DNA of 64,000 bases. It comes from Eublepharis macularius. Lineage: Eukaryota > Chordata > Lepidosauria > Squamata > Eublepharidae. The notes beneath the pieces are model-generated. The model was not told where the DNA came from, made no database searches, and worked only from the letters and a program-made list of their open reading frames with translations. Of the stretch, positions 1 through 10,209 are shown in pieces; within the stretch, counting starts at the first letter, position 1, and each line of letters opens with the position of its first letter. The position numbers and the translations under genes were made by a program. Location of the stretch: assembly GCF_028583425.1 (NCBI RefSeq), contig NC_072791.1:30387368-30451367 (forward strand), in the 5' to 3' direction.

Positions 1-258
1 GATGATGGGATCTGGTTTAAATCAGTAATTCATACTAATTACACTTTAAAAGCTATTGTTTGGATTGTATTTTTATCTCAGTTGCTATTTAGATTAATAA
101 GAAATAGATTCCACTGGGTTTTGTATCATCTTCATACATACCCTACATAGTGAGTGTATGGAATTCTCTGAAATGTCTTCTAAATATTAATCAAATGTTC
201 TTTTAATATTTCATTTCAATATTGCATGTATACTACAGTGGATATTTAAATGCTTTCA

Positions 259-507
259 ATATGGATAAAGTTCAAAACATAAATTGGCCAACAATGCAGT
301 CTGAAACAGGAAGGACTGAAACCCTTCCAACACGACAAGCTGCCAGGCAGTCCAAAAGAATACCATGTTAATGGTACCGAAAGCAAATGAAAAGTACAGG
401 AGAACCAACAGAGGTTCACGCCCTTTTCAATGGCCCAGTATAGATCATTCAGCAAAGTGACAAAGGGATTTTCTGCCAGACAAGCATAATAATTTTCTTT
501 TTTTTCC
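259..507. other. Block-A-specific intron 3 sequence, nothing recognised
   Basis: Similarity with block C stops at about 258, and the L1 remnant begins near 508. The interval has a reverse-strand open frame of 87 codons that matches nothing I know. It is probably intronic filler or part of a degraded insertion. Confidence 0.4.
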
Positions 508-2378
508 ATTTCATTATATTTTATTAATTTTTCAAAAAAGTTAAAAAAGACGGGAAGGGTAAAGATAGGGGATTGGGTAGAAAGAGAAATTAAAAAAGAG
601 GGAAAAAACCAAATTCTACTATATAGTCCGCTCTCAACAGTACTCTACATATTATTTAGTACTCCACATCAGTAAACTGTGATAATTGAAACAGATTACA
701 TTACAGCCTTTATATCCTTAACACACTCAAGTCTTTATGCTTACTTTTAATCCAATTGTAAAATAAAGTCCAAGGCCTGGCAAAGTCTTCTTCTGTTTGT
801 CCTTTCAATATTGAGGTCAGTTTGTCCATTTCCGTGCACTCCATTATCTTCGCTACTAGTTCTTCTTGCATAGGTATAACTTGACATTTCCAATAATATG
901 CTAGTAAAATTCTGGCTGCCGTTACTGCATGTATTATAAAGTGTTTATGCTCCTTACTTAATTCATCTGGAATACAGTTCAGCAAAAACTCCGATTTAAA
1001 AGGTATTGACACCTGTAAAATTGCTTGCAGTAGTGTATGTACCATCATCCAAAATTTATGTATGTCCTTACATGTCCACCACATGTGGTAACATGTGCCT
1101 GTCTGTTTCTCACATTTCCAGCAACTATTTGACATATTTTTATACATTTTAGCCAATTTATTCGGTGTTAAATACCATCTATAATTTTCTTTGAACATAA
1201 TTGACTTAGTCATTTTAATATTCACTTTCCACAATTTACTCCATTGTATTACATCCATGTTATATCCTAAATTTTGTGCCCATTTAATCATACATTCTTT
1301 TGTTCGTTCCTTTTTCATTTTCATTTTCATTAAAAATACATACGTTTTTAAAATCAGCTTTTCATCAGAGATACATAATAATTTTTCAAAATTAGTTTGT
1401 TCTAAATAGAAACCACTTGCTTTTTATCTTTAAGATACCTAGATTCAATTTGGGCTCTTGACCACCAATCTAAATTGATGCCTTGTCTCAACAATTCCTC
1501 CTTTGTTTTTAGAGCTCCATTATCATCTAAAAGGTCTTTATATCTAAGAAGTCTATCAGCTGAAAATAAGTTCGGCTGTGAAAAGGCTTCAAGAGGCGAG
1601 AACTGTTGTGGTGTTTTAGAGTATATTGAAGAAGCAATTCTTTCCCACACTGTTATGAGAGACTTTCTTATCATTTGATTTTTTAAATATTTATGTCCAG
1701 TTACTTTTCCATACTATATAAAGGCATGCCAGCCTAACTTCATGCCCTTCAAGAACCAAAAGTGCTATCTATAGATATGCAATGGTATAAAATATATTAC
1801 TATGGCCCATTCTTAGAATGTAGTATATAGCTATTAATATAGGGGGCATATTATATTGTAGGTTATTGGATACTATTGATAGATAGTACTAAAAGATATG
1901 GAATGTTAGATAATGGTATTTATCATTAGATAGGTATTATTATTTTATATAGAGTTTAATTTGGTTAAGATTTTATCTAAGAGGTAATAAAGGGAATGGA
2001 AAACTGTCGGAAGTCAATGGAAAAGGGGGGAAAGGGTGGGGGTATTATAATATGGATGGAAAGTTAACTGTGTATGTTTTTTATATTTGTATAATGACCC
2101 ATCCAATAAAAACAATTTTTTTTTAAAAAAAGAACCAAAAGTCTTTGATTTTCCAATAACATCCAAACAGCATACTTTATAATATATTTTCCAAACCCAC
2201 CATTTTCCTTCAGGTCTTGTAGTGCCTTCAACTTAATTCTTGGCTTTTCCCCTTGCCAAATAAATTTTGAAACGACTTTGTTTAATTCTTCAAAGAAGGT
2301 TTTATTGATACAGATAGGAATAGTCTGATATAAGAAACCGGGGCTTCCAACGACCACTGGTTCGTTGGCCATGGACCC
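508..2378 (-). mobile_element. 5'-truncated L1 LINE remnant (ORF2 C-terminus and 3' end)
   Basis: On the reverse strand three stretches read like the C-terminal part of L1 ORF2: 2372-2143 (a QTIPICIN...KFIWQG-type segment), 1674-1402, and 1330-710, which ends with a cysteine-rich CWKCEKQTGTCYHMWW segment typical of the L1 C-terminal domain. Frameshifts and stops separate them, so it is dead. The 3' end lies at the left: a pyrimidine-rich 3' UTR on the reverse strand followed by an A-rich tail (T-rich on the + strand near 505-515). Block C lacks it. A second L1 tail inserted in it splits it at 1764-2129. Confidence 0.85.
1764..2129 (+). mobile_element. L1 3'-end insertion nested in the older L1
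   Basis: The 13-bp sequence AAGAACCAAAAGT occurs at 1751-1763 and again at 2130-2142, immediately after an A-rich tail at about 2108-2130. This is the signature of target-primed L1 integration. The inserted segment is a 5'-truncated L1 3' UTR on the + strand: a purine-rich run, then an AATAAA-type signal just before the tail. It interrupts the reverse-strand ORF2 remnant. Confidence 0.85.
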
Positions 2379-2379
2379 T

Positions 2380-2458
2380 CATGAACTGCTGGATTGCGAT
2401 CAGATGATCATGCAGTTCGTGAGTTTTTTGCATTTGTAATGTGGTTTATGCCCATGTC
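2380..2458 (-). mobile_element. Possible remnant of a hAT-like MITE end
   Basis: The stretch ends in GCCCATGTCT, resembling the terminal inverted repeat (GTGCCCATCTCTAG) of the elements at 25945-26906 and 41756-42620. It lies where block C has its copy of that family. The other end is not visible, and the L1 may have replaced it. Confidence 0.4.
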
Positions 2459-3391
2459 TATTCTGTGCACATTCTCAGATAGCACTGACGGAAAGATATC
2501 CATAGAAATCTGAACAACAGAGAACATTTAAGACCTGTTTTGTTAAAGTGGAGTTCAGGTAAGACTGGGGATGTGAACAGCTCTGTCTAAGCAAATTGGT
2601 CACAGCATACTTCTCAGACATCCAAGATTTGCTCCTGGAAGCCTAGCTATAGTAAACCTCTTACAACTTGGAATAACATTATTGGACAATACTTCGGGAA
2701 TGGTGAACTGATAAGTCATTTTCACCACCATCATCACGACAGAACAGACCTAAAGCAGAACTTTCACTACTGTGTGGTCAGATTCTACTGGAAGTTTTTG
2801 GGCCACTGTCAGTCCAGCTGTCATCCCAGCTTCTCCATAACCCCTAGTTCTTCAGGAAACCAAAGGCCTTTATGTGCATGAACATGCAGAAGGCAGGATG
2901 CTCAAAGTGTTTTCCACAGTGGGAAGACCTTGTGCCATTTCCCTGTTGCTACTCTGGCTACTAATATAGTGCAATGGCAACAGGGCTTCCACACAGCAAT
3001 TTTCCCCCCAATTTTTTTAAAGATTAAATAGCATTATATTGCTGTACTGTTATATCAGTATATCTATCAGTTTTTCTAAATCACCAGCCTCAGTTTTTTT
3101 AAGTAAGTCTCCACAGCCTTTCCTCCTACAGAGATGCCTTTTTCCTTATGCCTTTGCAATGAAATGGTCTAGAGCCTTTTTTTTAAAAATGAAAGCTGAG
3201 AATTCAGGCAACTTGATAGTGGTATTAAAGTTTATCAATATAATGCTATCCATTTGTAAATTTTAAAAAATAAAGAATTTGTATGTACTTGATACACTAT
3301 AATTTAGTTTAGAATTTGTATGTTGTTGAAATAAAATTGTCATTTCATGTTCATTTTGTTTATTTCTTTGTTTTGTACTTTTTGTTAACAG
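2459..3391 (+). other. Serpin gene A intron 3, 3' part
   Basis: Unique intronic sequence shared by blocks A, B and C (for example 2600-3000 with about 26910-27330 and 42850-43260). It leads into a TTTTTGTTAACAG acceptor at 3391. No other gene is visible. Confidence 0.7.
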
Positions 3392-3539
3392 AGAAATAGA
3401 AGTATGGATTCCAAAATTTTCCCTTTCTGCATCCTACGACTTCAAAAGCTCCTTGCAGAGACTAGGCATGGCAGATGTCTTTAATCATCGCGCTGATCTA
3501 TCCGGGATTACAGGAAAACGTAATCTGAGGGTTTCTCAG
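3392..3539 (+). CDS. Clade A serpin gene A, exon 4 (partial gene)
   Basis: This 148-bp exon has the same length as exon 4 of human SERPINA1. It is bounded by a TTTGTTAACAG acceptor and a CAG|GTAAGT donor. Entering in phase 2 and leaving in phase 0, it is open and encodes WIPKFSLSASYDFKSSL..GMADVFNHRADLSGIT, the strand 2C/helix I and shutter-to-breach region just before the loop strand. Exons 2 and 3 of this gene should lie just left of the window, because block C's exon 3 ends only 65 bp before the duplicated segment starts. Compared with C, all four differences in the exon change an amino acid. The family is certain; the exact orthologue is not. Confidence 0.92.
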
Positions 3540-5264
3540 GTAAGTATGTGGGTAGGATTGGTGCTAGATTCAGAATAACAATTACATTTCATCCAGCACC
3601 TTTTAAACATTTCCTGAGGTACTGGCATTTGATGACGCGATCTAGTCTTGGTGCAGCATAAACTGAAAGCCTTGACTGGAACTGTCTGATTAAACACAGA
3701 TTGATAAGGAGATGGGATGTAAGTGTGATACTTAGTTTCAAGTTAAAATGTTCAGTTCTGTCCGCATAGTTTAACCTACTCCACAGCATTGTTGTGAGGG
3801 TAAAATAGACCCTGTCCTGAATACTTCTAGGACGGATGGGAGAAATATCTACTAAATAAATAAATGCTCTCTTCCTGGGTATATATATTCAGAGCTAAAG
3901 AAGTTCATGCTAATGATTGGACAGTGCAAAAAACTACCCCAACATTTGGCTTATTTAATGCTAGTATTAAAGCATATATATAGATGTCAATTTCAGTCAT
4001 TCTCATTGCTTTCAATGAGAACACATTTCTTGGTAACATTCCCCCCCGTCCCACCGGTATGAAGCTGTCAGAGACTGTATCCCTCACCAAGAGATCCTTC
4101 CTCAAAAATTTCAGGCAGATCAGGAAAAGTTATTCATCTCCAGGGATTCAAAACATCTCACCTGCACAATCGACTCAGGAAGGCAGCAAGGCCTTCTTGT
4201 GTTACTGAACTTTTTCTTCCTTTCATAGGATTCCTCAGCAAAAAATGAGGGTCTTCCCACCCACCCCCAAACATGGAACTATTATAAGAGCAAGATGCTG
4301 TCCTCTCCCATCCTCTCCCTCATTGAGGAATGTGGATTATAAATAATACAAATAAAGAATGCACAAATTGCATTATTCTGCCGGCGTTTTTCTGCCAGCC
4401 CAGCAGACTGCCTGTTCTGGAGCCTGGCTGAGAGCGAATACTGTTCAAAGGCTGGAGTGCAGTTGGGTAAGGTGTGGAGGAGGAGGTTTGGATTCCCTTA
4501 CCCAGGTTTCTGGTTTTCTTTGAAAAATAAACCACCCAACTGACCATAGACCTTCCCAAATAAGCCACCCAACTGACCACAGACCTTCCCATAGTTGCAC
4601 TGATTTTAAATATAAACATGACACTTCAGAGATCTCAGATTCGGAATTAATAGTTCTCTCCAGGCCCTGATGTTTAGTTATCACTCATTTCTCTAACTTT
4701 TCCTAAGTATGTGTGTGTGTTTGTCTTTTAAATGATGGAGGAAGCCTTATGATTCTACATCTATCCTTCCTTCTAGCTTGCCCGCTGGATGGCTGCCTAT
4801 TGCTAGAAGTCAAAGCTAGGCCTCCTCCTGCCCTTGCAGTGCTATGTGCTTTAGTGTGTGGGATAAGACGAATGGTGAGGCAGAAATGTTTTAATAAATA
4901 AATAAAATGCTGCGGGCATTTGGGCCAGCTGCAGAGAGATGAGAAAACCATGCTCTGTGAGCAGAAGTCCTTGTGCCCACAGAAATGCTAGTCTGCATTC
5001 AAGCCTGTATCCTGTGTAGCGGTGGGCAACGCCCCCCCCCCCCCCGCAAATATCCAGGAAATCTGTATATGGGTTTCAGGGATCCCCAAAACATCCAAGA
5101 TTCCTCAAATCCAGGAAAGATTCCCTGATCCAGTTAAGACAGATCAGAGAATCCCAGATATATTCAGCCATTATGGGCAAATCTCTCCTTATAGGCAAAA
5201 CTCTTTCTGAATAAGAATACATGAAATCTCCAATTTACAGAGCTTGGATGTAAGTCAAGTGTTT
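3540..5264 (+). other. Serpin gene A intron 4, 5' part
   Basis: Intronic sequence collinear with 43787-45509. The first 200 bp also match block B (29040-29260). It includes an AATAAATAAATA-rich stretch and a poly-C run (about 5032-5045). No coding potential is recognised; the open frames here match nothing I know. Confidence 0.6.
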
Positions 5265-5508
5265 AATAACAACAACAACATTCTATTTATATACCACCCT
5301 TCAGGACAACTTAATGCCCAATCAGAGCAGTTTACAAAGTATGTTGTTATCCCCACAACAATAATCACCCTGTGAGGTGCGTGGGGCTGAGAGAGCTCCA
5401 GAGAGCTGTGACTAGCACAATGTCACCCAGCTGGCTTCAAGTGAAAGAGTAGGGAATCAAACCCAGCTCTCCAGAGTGCTGCGCTCTTAACCACTACACC
5501 AAACTGGC
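5265..5508 (-). mobile_element. tRNA-derived SINE (CORE/L2-tail type)
   Basis: Read on the reverse strand it starts with a tRNA-like GTTTGGTGTAGTGGTTAAGAG head and a B-box-like GGTTTGATTCCC. It continues through a conserved body and ends in a GGTATATAAAT..GTTGTTGTTGTTATT tail. The head is not a folding tRNA gene. The partner in block C is 45510-45753; relatives lie at 13004-13246 and 27908-28179. Confidence 0.8.
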
Positions 5509-5661
5509 ATTTCCCCATAGAGATACATGCAATAGATTGTGGATAGGTTCCCAGGCTGGCTCAAAGAAGCCTGTTTAACCCAGAATGTAGCTGAAATACT
5601 AAAGGCCAGGCTGAAAGGAGAAGGAAGCAAAGAGGAGGATAGGGTAGGAAGGGAGAGGAAC

Positions 5662-5826
5662 AGGTCAACATTGTCTACTTAAACTCAGACTGGCAGCGGC
5701 TCTCTAAGGTCTCAGGCAGAGGTCATTCACTTGACTTATGACCAGATCCTTAACTGGAGATGCTGGGGATTGAACCCGGGACTTCTGCTTGCAAAGCATG
5801 TGCACTACCACAGAGCCACAGCCCCT
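5662..5826 (-). mobile_element. tRNA-derived SINE, second family
   Basis: The reverse strand reads GGGCTGTGGCTCTGTGGTAG..GTCCCGGGTTCAATCCCC, with clear A- and B-box promoter motifs. It then continues into the AGACCT..GAGAGCCGCTGCCAGTCTGAG body widespread in squamate SINEs. It is truncated at its 3' end. The partner is 45907-46071. Confidence 0.75.
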
Positions 5827-6167
5827 CCCTCTTAGGCTGAGGGTGTGGGACTGACCAAAGGTCACCCAGCCAGCTTCCATGACAGAGTGAGAATTCAAAC
5901 CTGGATTTTCCCCATCTTAGTCTGGCATTCTAACTACTACATAACACTGGCTCTATGTAAATAAGTGCAAGAGACCCAAATTCTTATATCACAAAGGCAT
6001 TGAGGGAGGTCTAAAAATTGTCTGCAACTGCCAAGGAAAGAGATCTTTGAGTCATACTGGGAAACTTGGATTAGATCTCCAAAGAAAAAAGGTGAAAGAA
6101 ATGTTAGGAGATATTAGTAAAGAGATTGTAAACAAAAGAGAATAATGCCATTACAGAAAGTGAAGCA

Positions 6168-6224
6168 GTGACCTGGATAGCCCAGAGAAGCCTGATCTTG
6201 TCATATCTCGGAAGCTAAGCAGTG
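6168..6224 (+). mobile_element. 5S rRNA-derived SINE fragment
   Basis: The stretch TGACCTGGATAGCCCAG..CTGATCTTGTCATATCTCGGAAGCTAAGCAG matches the 5S rRNA internal promoter segment (GATCTCGTCTGATCTCGGAAGCTAAGCAG) used by 5S-derived SINEs. Only the head remains. It is too short and too diverged to be a 5S gene. The partner is 46413-46469. Confidence 0.65.
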
Positions 6225-6247
6225 TCTTCCTTAACAACAACAACAAC

Positions 6248-6667
6248 TGTCAGACTATGGAATCTCAGTTATCTTGAGTGCATTTCCCACCCCTTCTGCA
6301 AAAAGCACAGGGTCTCTTGGTTCAAAAGGTTTATTGAAAGACTATGCTCAGGATACAGGTGTCCATAATACAAGGGCTGGAGAGGCCCCTGGCTGAACGA
6401 AAGCTTTGTTGAGAATGGCATGTAAAACGAAAGTGGTAACACATCCAACACCCATTCCCAGCCTCCCCCTTTAGTCCTGTCTGTGAAGGCCTGAGAAGAC
6501 GAGGACATCAAGGTCGTTGGCTGGACTGGATAGATAAGACTCTTCGCTCCCATGAGTATGAACGGCCTTGACAACATCTGGGCCTAGAGGGAGGAAAACT
6601 GGAAAACTACTGATTATAACAAAAGTTAACATGGCGTTACTCGGGCTAGAGAACTGACATCCTGACA
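6248..6667 (-). repeat. Chromovirus 3' LTR (420 bp), copy A
   Basis: The + strand starts TGTCAGACTATGG and ends ATCCTGACA, giving TG...CA ends on both strands. Immediately inside (6668-6682), the reverse strand has a polypurine tract (TTAAGGGGGGCAGAA) placed to prime plus-strand synthesis. The block C LTR (46493-46912) is exactly the same length. Confidence 0.88.
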
Positions 6668-6689
6668 TTCTGCCCCCCTTAAGACATCC

Positions 6690-7137
6690 CTTCACCTTGC
6701 AGGTCCCACTTTCTCAGGGTATTTCTTGTGAAACTTAGCAATCAATTTTGGGGTGTTTACATTGGAGGCTTCCACCCACTCTCTGAACCCCTCCTGAAAG
6801 TCTTTCCACCTGACCAGGTAAAAGATCTTGTTGCACCTCCGTTTAGAGTCCAAAATCTCTTCTATTTCATAGTGTACTTGGCCATCTATGAGGGTAGGGT
6901 GAGGTACCGCCTTCTCAGGATGCCATTCTTCTGGGGGGGGGCTGTCTTGAGGAGACGGAAATGAAAGGTGGAGTGGACCTGCCGAAGATTTTTTGGCAAC
7001 TCTAATTCCACAGTCATATCACTGATTACTCTTTTTACTGGGAAGGGTCCCAGATACTTCAGCCCTAACTTTTTACTGTGTTGTTCTGTTTTGAAGTTCT
7101 TGGTGGAAACATACACTTTGTCTCCGGGGTGTAATTT
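6690..7137 (-). pseudogene. Chromovirus integrase C-terminus and chromodomain, copy A (frameshifted)
   Basis: The frame 7116-6886 carries the end of the integrase domain (GPFPVK..VISDMTVELELP and QVHSTFHFRLLK). It then runs out of frame at a G run near 6933-6941. Block C has one more G at the matching position and stays open into the chromodomain. The chromodomain sequence is still present in another frame in A. The simplest explanation is a homopolymer slip in A, though an assembly error cannot be excluded. Confidence 0.75.
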
Positions 7138-8475
7138 TCATTGCTCCACATGATGGTGATCTGCACATTTTTTGTAGTCCACTTTGGCTTTGTGTAAAGT
7201 TTTTTGGATTACAGTCCATTGCTCAGCGAGAGAGGTCCACCATTCCCCCAGATCTCTGGATTTTTGGAATTCTGGGCTAGTTTCAAAGGGAAAGGCTAAA
7301 CCCCCAAAGCCATGCACAATTTTGAAGGGAGACTCTCCTGTCGAGCTGTGAATCGCGCTGTTATAAGCGTATTCAGCAAAATGGAGAAAATGGGTCCAAT
7401 TGTCCTGTTGGAAATTAATATAACATCTGAGAAATTGCTCTAATATCTGATTAGTTCTTTCCGTTTGTCCGTCGCTCTCGGGATGATGAGCGGAGCTTAT
7501 TCCCTGTTCAATTCCTGCTACTTGTAGAAGCTCCCGCCAGAAGTTGGCAACGAATTGTACTTCTCGGTCTGATATTACCTTGTAAGGAAAAGAATGCAGT
7601 CTTACAATGTGCTTCATAAATATACTGGTGAGTTTCTTTGCAGTAGGCACTGTTGCGCAGGGGATGAAATGGGCTTGTTTGGAGAACAGGTCTACTACCA
7701 CTAGTATACACGTGCAACCTTTAGAGGGAGGCAGATCCATGATGAAGTCCATCGAGATGACTTCCCATGGCCAGGAGGGGGTTTCCAGTGGCTGCAGTAG
7801 TCCCGGGGGTTTCCCCCTTCTTGGTTTTGCCATTATGCAGGTGGGGCAAGAAGCTACATATTGGGAGACATCTTTTCTTATACTGGGCCACCAAAATTGC
7901 CTTTGTACTAAATGTAGGGTCTTTAAATACCCGAAATGGCCGGCAGTCTTGGCATCATGGCATTGTTGTAGCGCTACTTTTCTCAGGCTGGCCGGGATGT
8001 AGAGTTTGTCACCTTTAAACCATTCCCCGGCTGCCGTTTGTGTAAGTTTTTCTGTGGGCACTTCCTCCACCTCCTTTTCCACCTCACTTTTCACTTTCCC
8101 TCTCCACCCCTCGAGATTTTCCTGCTTTTCCATTTGCTGTTTGGTTGCCTGGCTGTGAGTAGTTACTACCCCTCCTAATTGGCTGGGAGAAAAGACAGTG
8201 TCAATAGTCTCCTCCCTTCTGCTATGGTGTTGAGGCATGCGCAAAAGAGCGTCTGCAAGGAAGTTAGATTTACCAGGCAAGAAATTCAAGGTGAAATCAA
8301 ATTTTGAAAAGAATTCAGCCCAATGAAGCTGTTTCACGTTAAGACGCCGGGGGGTGCAAAGCACTTCTAGGTTCTTATGATCCATCCACACCTGGAAGGG
8401 GTGACGAGCTCCCTCTAACCAATGGCGCCAGGTAGTGAGAGCTACTTTAACCGCAAACGCTTTTTTTCCCCACAC
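7138..8475 (-). pseudogene. Chromovirus RNase H C-terminus and integrase, copy A
   Basis: This 445-codon open stretch begins in the RNase H region (TTWRHWLEG; VWMDHKNLE; RLNVKQLHWAEFFSKFDF). It continues into an integrase with an HH-CC zinc-binding region (HDAKTAGHFG..CPTCIMAKPRRG) and a DDE core: the first Asp in VISMDFIMDLPP, the second in VISDREVQF, and the Glu in SDGQTERTNQ. The catalytic residues look present. It is part of one polyprotein and has no start of its own. A TGG-to-TGA stop at about 8478 separates it from the upstream RT frame. In block C that codon is Trp, but a different stop interrupts the integrase. Confidence 0.88.
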
Positions 8476-8478
8476 GCT

Positions 8479-9333
8479 TCAATTCCTCTCCGCCTCCGTG
8501 AATTTCCTGGACAAATAGGCACACGGGCATATTTTGTTGTCTTCCCCCTTTTGCAAAAGGACCCCCCCCCCAATGGCTGAATCACTGGCATCTACTTGCA
8601 CTATGAAGGTGCAGCTCTCATTGGGGTGTTGCAAAACTGGTTCTGAAGTACATTGGGATTTCAGTTTTTCAAACGCTAGTTGGCAATCTGGTCCCCAATT
8701 CAATCTTGCCATTGGTTTGGTGGCTTGGTCTCCCTTCCCTTTTGTTTTTAGCAGGTTCGTTAAAGGGAGAGTGATTTGGGCAAACCCTTCTATGAACGGT
8801 CTGTAGAAATTAGCAAAGCCCAAGAAGGATTGTAATTGCTTCCGAGTTGAGGGCGCTTGCCATTCCTGTACTGCTTTGACTTCAGCAGGATCCATTCTTA
8901 GCCCCTGCCCAGAGATACGATAACCTAAGTAATCCAATTCTTCCTTATGGAATTCACATTTGGACAATTTGATTGGCAGTTTATGGTGCATGAGGGCTGC
9001 TAGCACTTTTCAAACCAATTTTACATGAGATTTTTTATCTTCTGAATAAATCAAAATGTCATCAAGATAAACAACTACCCCTTTATAGAGAAATTCGTGC
9101 AAAACCTCATTGATGACCGTCATGTAAACCAAAGGTGCGCCTTTCAAGCCGAAAGGCATTACAAGGTATTCATATTGGCCTAAGGGGGTGTTGAACGCGG
9201 TTTTCCATTCATCCCCTTCCCTTATTCTTACATGAAAGTATGCATCTTTGAGATCTAATTTCGAAAAGATCTTACCCTGCGCCACCACACTGAGGAGGTC
9301 TTGAATCAACTGGATGGGGTAGGTGTTGGACAT
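8479..9333 (-). pseudogene. Chromovirus reverse transcriptase and RNase H N-terminus, copy A
   Basis: Two adjacent in-frame stretches (9333-9010 and 9006-8479) encode the RT palm and thumb: KLDLKDAYFHVRI, QYEYLVMPFGLKGAP, then the YLDD catalytic motif in VVVYLDDILIYSED. The connection (ELDYLGYRISGQGL; LQSFLGFANFYRPFI) and the start of RNase H (VQVDASDSAIGGGVLLQ) follow. A single CGA-to-TGA change at 9007-9009 splits them; block C keeps Arg there. The pattern fits CpG decay in a silenced element. Confidence 0.88.
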
Positions 9334-9363
9334 GGAAATAGCATTAATACCCCAGAAGTTTGT

Positions 9364-10185
9364 TCAGAGTCTGAGTCCCCCATCCTTTTTCTTTACAAAT
9401 AACACTGGGGCGGCATGCTGAGAGCTGGCGGGGCGAATGAAGCCTCTTTCCAAATTTTTATCTATGAACTTCCTGAGCTCCTGTCGTTCTGCTGGGCTCA
9501 TAGAATATAATTTCCCCTTTGGGAGTTTTTCACCTGGGATTAGTTCAATGCCACAGTCAGTGTTGCGGTGGGGAGGTAACTCATCCACCTCCTCCTCACT
9601 AAATGCCTGGGCCATATCTTGGTACTCCGGTGGAATTACATTTAATTCTTCTGTAGTGAGAAGGGCAACTTCCAGGTTAGCTGGGGCTCCCTCGCCCCAT
9701 TGTTGGCAGTATTCCCGGTCAAATATTATCATTCCATCTGCCCAGTTAATATAGGGATTGTGATCCCAAAGCTATCTACTGCCCAATATAAGCTGGTATT
9801 TGGCCACCTGGCTGACAACATAGGGGCGGCTTTCCCAGTGGTTGCTCATGCCGGTAGGCACTAATTCTGTTTTGAGTATAGCTGGGTTCATGTTGGAGCC
9901 GTCCATTTGCTCGAATATTGTAGGAGGCTCCAGGGTGTGGGTTTCCAACCCTAATCCATTCACTAATGCCGGAGCGATAATATCCCATGAGCACCCAGAG
10001 TCTATTAGAGCTTGCACCCGCAAATGAGTCCCCTTTTTCGGATTGACTAAATTAACGGGGATGAATAATATGGCCCCTCTTTCTCTCACCTCTTTCGGGG
10101 TGGACTCCTCTTTGATCTGCCACGGGGGCCTCCTCGTTTCCCGGCTGCATGATGGAGGCTTCGGTTTCTTGGATCTGGACCTCAT
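9364..10185 (-). pseudogene. Chromovirus protease and start of RT, copy A
   Basis: The 10185-9772 part contains a retropepsin-type active site (ALIDSGCSWDII; D-S-G). The 9732-9364 part contains the RT fingers (DCGIELIPGEKLPKGKLYSMS; PVLFVKKKDGGLRL). A TGG-to-TAG stop at about 9773 separates the parts; block C is open there. Both copies share a break just after the KKKDGGLRL segment (9334-9363), where sequence expected between RT blocks 2 and 3 is missing or scrambled. The element was therefore already defective before the duplication. Confidence 0.85.
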
Positions 10186-10209
10186 ATCCTGCTAGTATCT
10201 CCTCGACCT

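Noticed and set aside
5740-5826. tRNA-like A and B boxes suggesting a tRNA gene
   Set aside because: No cloverleaf or acceptor stem can be formed, and the sequence continues into a SINE body that recurs in the window.
6168-6224. 5S rRNA-like segment
   Set aside because: Only the internal promoter part is present and it is diverged; it fits a 5S-derived SINE head.
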